Positions 62,683-64,000 of a stretch of DNA of 64,000 bases are shown here, piece after piece. The stretch is from JAJAZB01 sp964244295 (GTDB lineage Bacteria; Bacteroidota; Bacteroidia; Cytophagales; Spirosomataceae), in the NCBI GenBank assembly GCA_964244295.1, contig CAXTIG010000004.1, forward strand, positions 146,259-210,258. Direction: 5' to 3'. Position numbers and translations under genes: made by a program. The notes under the pieces are model-generated. The model worked only from the letters and a program-made list of their open reading frames with translations. It made no database searches and was not told where the DNA came from. Positions within the stretch are counted from its first letter, which is position 1, and the number at the start of each line of letters is the position of its first letter.

Positions 62683-63972
62683 TTATTCAAAAATCAGACG
62701 GGTCATTTCTACCTGCCTGTCTTTGGTTTGGCGTGAATTAGTTACCCTCAGATAATAAATTCCACGAGGTAATTCTCGGATGTCAAATTCGATACTATTC
62801 CCGTTTTTAAGCCGCTTGTTGGTAAAAATGTCTTTTATATTCGCGGACTTGACCGTTTTCTGTTCTTTTTCCGATACAATCTCAATCTGATCGGGCAAGG
62901 CCTCAAGCAAGTCAGCGTTGGCAAATTCTACGGTTAGCTTGTCTTTGACTGGATTTGAGTACATGCGGTATCCCGATGGAATATAAAATACCACATCGCG
63001 CGAATTACTTCCGCAATTAGTATTCACGGAAATACGTAAAAAACGGCTACCAATCGTACCGGAAATATTTATTTCGCAGTCGCCGCCGTTTGCACCCGTG
63101 ATATTCAAACCCATATCTCCACTGCCGCCGACGACACTGAAAGAATGTGAAAGCCCGTTTCCGATGTTGGAGGAAGTTGAATGGACGTAATGGGTCGTGT
63201 TCGTATTCACCGCAACGGGGCCTGGATTTAGAACGTTATCTACGGTAACGTCGCTGATGTTGGGTATTCCAACTCCAATCGTTCGCGTTCTGGTTAAAGT
63301 CGATGCACAATTGGAGACCGTGGCCGTCAGGGTGCCGGTTCCTGTACCCGTACCGGCAACATTTACAGAACTTCCTGTAGTTGAACCATTTATGCTTATC
63401 GATCCGGTCGATGTCCAATTAACCGAAGCCCCAGAAGTACCGGTAAGTGAATACGTTTGAGAGGAACTTACACACAAACTTCCATCGCCTTGAATTTGAG
63501 AAATATCACCTCCAAGAGTAGGACGAACAAGATTGACTTGCGGTGAATATGTTCTAAATACTGGCACATCACTTCTTCCTGCTCCGATTTGTATAGCCGG
63601 TTGTGAGCCATCATCCGTTTGGAGCGTAAAGATCGTGTTTGCGCCTCCCCCAGCAGCTCCCTGAAATGTGGTGCCCGTCCAAGGATTAGTACCATTTGGG
63701 GGGAAATATATATCGAAATTCGAGGCTCCTTCAGTTGATGGAACAGAGATAGTAACTGTTTTTGATCCACAAGGAATAGTGAGCTGAGTATTAGAGTTGA
63801 TTGTGTTTCCATTAACAGAATAAGCAGAAACCCTGCCTATATACCTAAGATCTATTTCATAATTAGGTATTGATGTCCCTACTAGCGGACAAGATGGATT
63901 ACCTGCACTAGTTGTCACAAATTGAGCCTGTAATTTTCCTCTAGCGGTGAATTCAAGTTTCAAACGCAACAA
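62683..63972 (-). CDS. AT-rich secreted protein with T9SS-like C-terminus, 5' end uncertain
   Basis: The 429-residue open frame has no ATG or signal peptide at its visible start (TTG at 63972, with an in-frame TAA seven codons earlier), so the true start may be lost by a frameshift or lie differently. The body has a PKD/Ig-like portion (CVSSSQTYSLTGTSGASVNW, GTLTATVSNCASTLTRTRTI). The C-terminus (YRMYSNPVKDKLTVEF ... ELPRGIYYLRVTNSRQTK) is a type A sorting domain of a different lineage from its neighbours. Base composition is clearly more A+T-rich than the T9SS array. It is probably a separate acquisition. Confidence 0.65.
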   Translation of the reverse strand: MLRLKLEFTARGKLQAQFVTTSAGNPSCPLVGTSIPNYEIDLRYIGRVSAYSVNGNTINSNTQLTIPCGSKTVTISVPSTEGASNFDIYFPPNGTNPWTGTTFQGAAGGGANTIFTLQTDDGSQPAIQIGAGRSDVPVFRTYSPQVNLVRPTLGGDISQIQGDGSLCVSSSQTYSLTGTSGASVNWTSTGSISINGSTTGSSVNVAGTGTGTGTLTATVSNCASTLTRTRTIGVGIPNISDVTVDNVLNPGPVAVNTNTTHYVHSTSSNIGNGLSHSFSVVGGSGDMGLNITGANGGDCEINISGTIGSRFLRISVNTNCGSNSRDVVFYIPSGYRMYSNPVKDKLTVEFANADLLEALPDQIEIVSEKEQKTVKSANIKDIFTNKRLKNGNSIEFDIRELPRGIYYLRVTNSRQTKDRQVEMTRLIFE

Positions 63973-64000
63973 GCTAATTTTTGAGTTTTAGGTCGAGGAA

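Overview
The window looks like a chromosomal segment of a GC-rich Bacteroidota, most likely order Cytophagales (Spirosoma/Runella/Larkinella-like; genus not determinable here). The reasons are a TonB-dependent receptor paired with a DUF4249 lipoprotein, a hybrid two-component (HTCS) regulator, many secreted proteins ending in a type IX secretion (T9SS) type A sorting domain, and promoter -7 boxes of the TAnnTTTG type. Two 100-N runs (34014-34113 and 43732-43831) show it is a scaffolded draft.

Region 1 (1-13.6 kb, mostly + strand) is housekeeping with scattered accessory genes: the end of a RelE/ParE-like toxin-antitoxin pair, mraY standing alone, an NTF2-like secreted protein, a degenerate NarL-type regulator, an AT-rich islet (lipoprotein plus small outer-membrane barrel), a TonB receptor/DUF4249 pair, guaB, a secreted PPC-domain protein, rpmE2 and nrdA without nrdB.

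Region 2 (13.6-18.1 kb) is a small-gene island: a DUF6934-like gene with a small partner, a second protein carrying two copies of the partner's motif, lipoproteins, a gene with three in-frame stops, two PIN-domain modules (one truncated), DoxX and an NAD(P)-binding protein. Long perfect hairpins lie between these genes.

Region 3 (18.1-64 kb, almost all - strand) is a dense array of T9SS-exported surface proteins: ten large genes or frameshifted genes plus two decayed remnants. Each joins a variable N-terminal head (seven-bladed FG-GAP/VCBS propellers, an ELWxxDGT-repeat head, a beta-helix-like repeat head, or long Ig-like arrays) to a shared stalk of ~95-residue Ig-like domains and a conserved sorting domain. 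One HTCS (35084-39412) is inserted divergently.

The most interesting system is a recurring cassette: (i) a membrane-spanning regulator with periplasmic TPR-like helices, one transmembrane helix, a cytoplasmic coiled coil and a C-terminal LuxR-like HTH; (ii) a ~53-residue single-pass membrane protein ending in a WWYFDYK...LPP motif; (iii) a giant T9SS cargo. The regulator occurs three times (24408-26291, 46090-47934, 57462-59201). The small protein occurs three times (44883-45044, 45740-45898, 57077-57238). Just upstream of the small gene, or of the cargo where the small gene is absent, lies a ~65-bp element found four times. It holds two TTGTCC half-sites exactly 11 bp apart and a fixed 44-45 bp spacing to a CCTTTCGG box. 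I infer that these regulators act on the adjacent element to control production of their own surface protein. I do not know this cassette as a described system.
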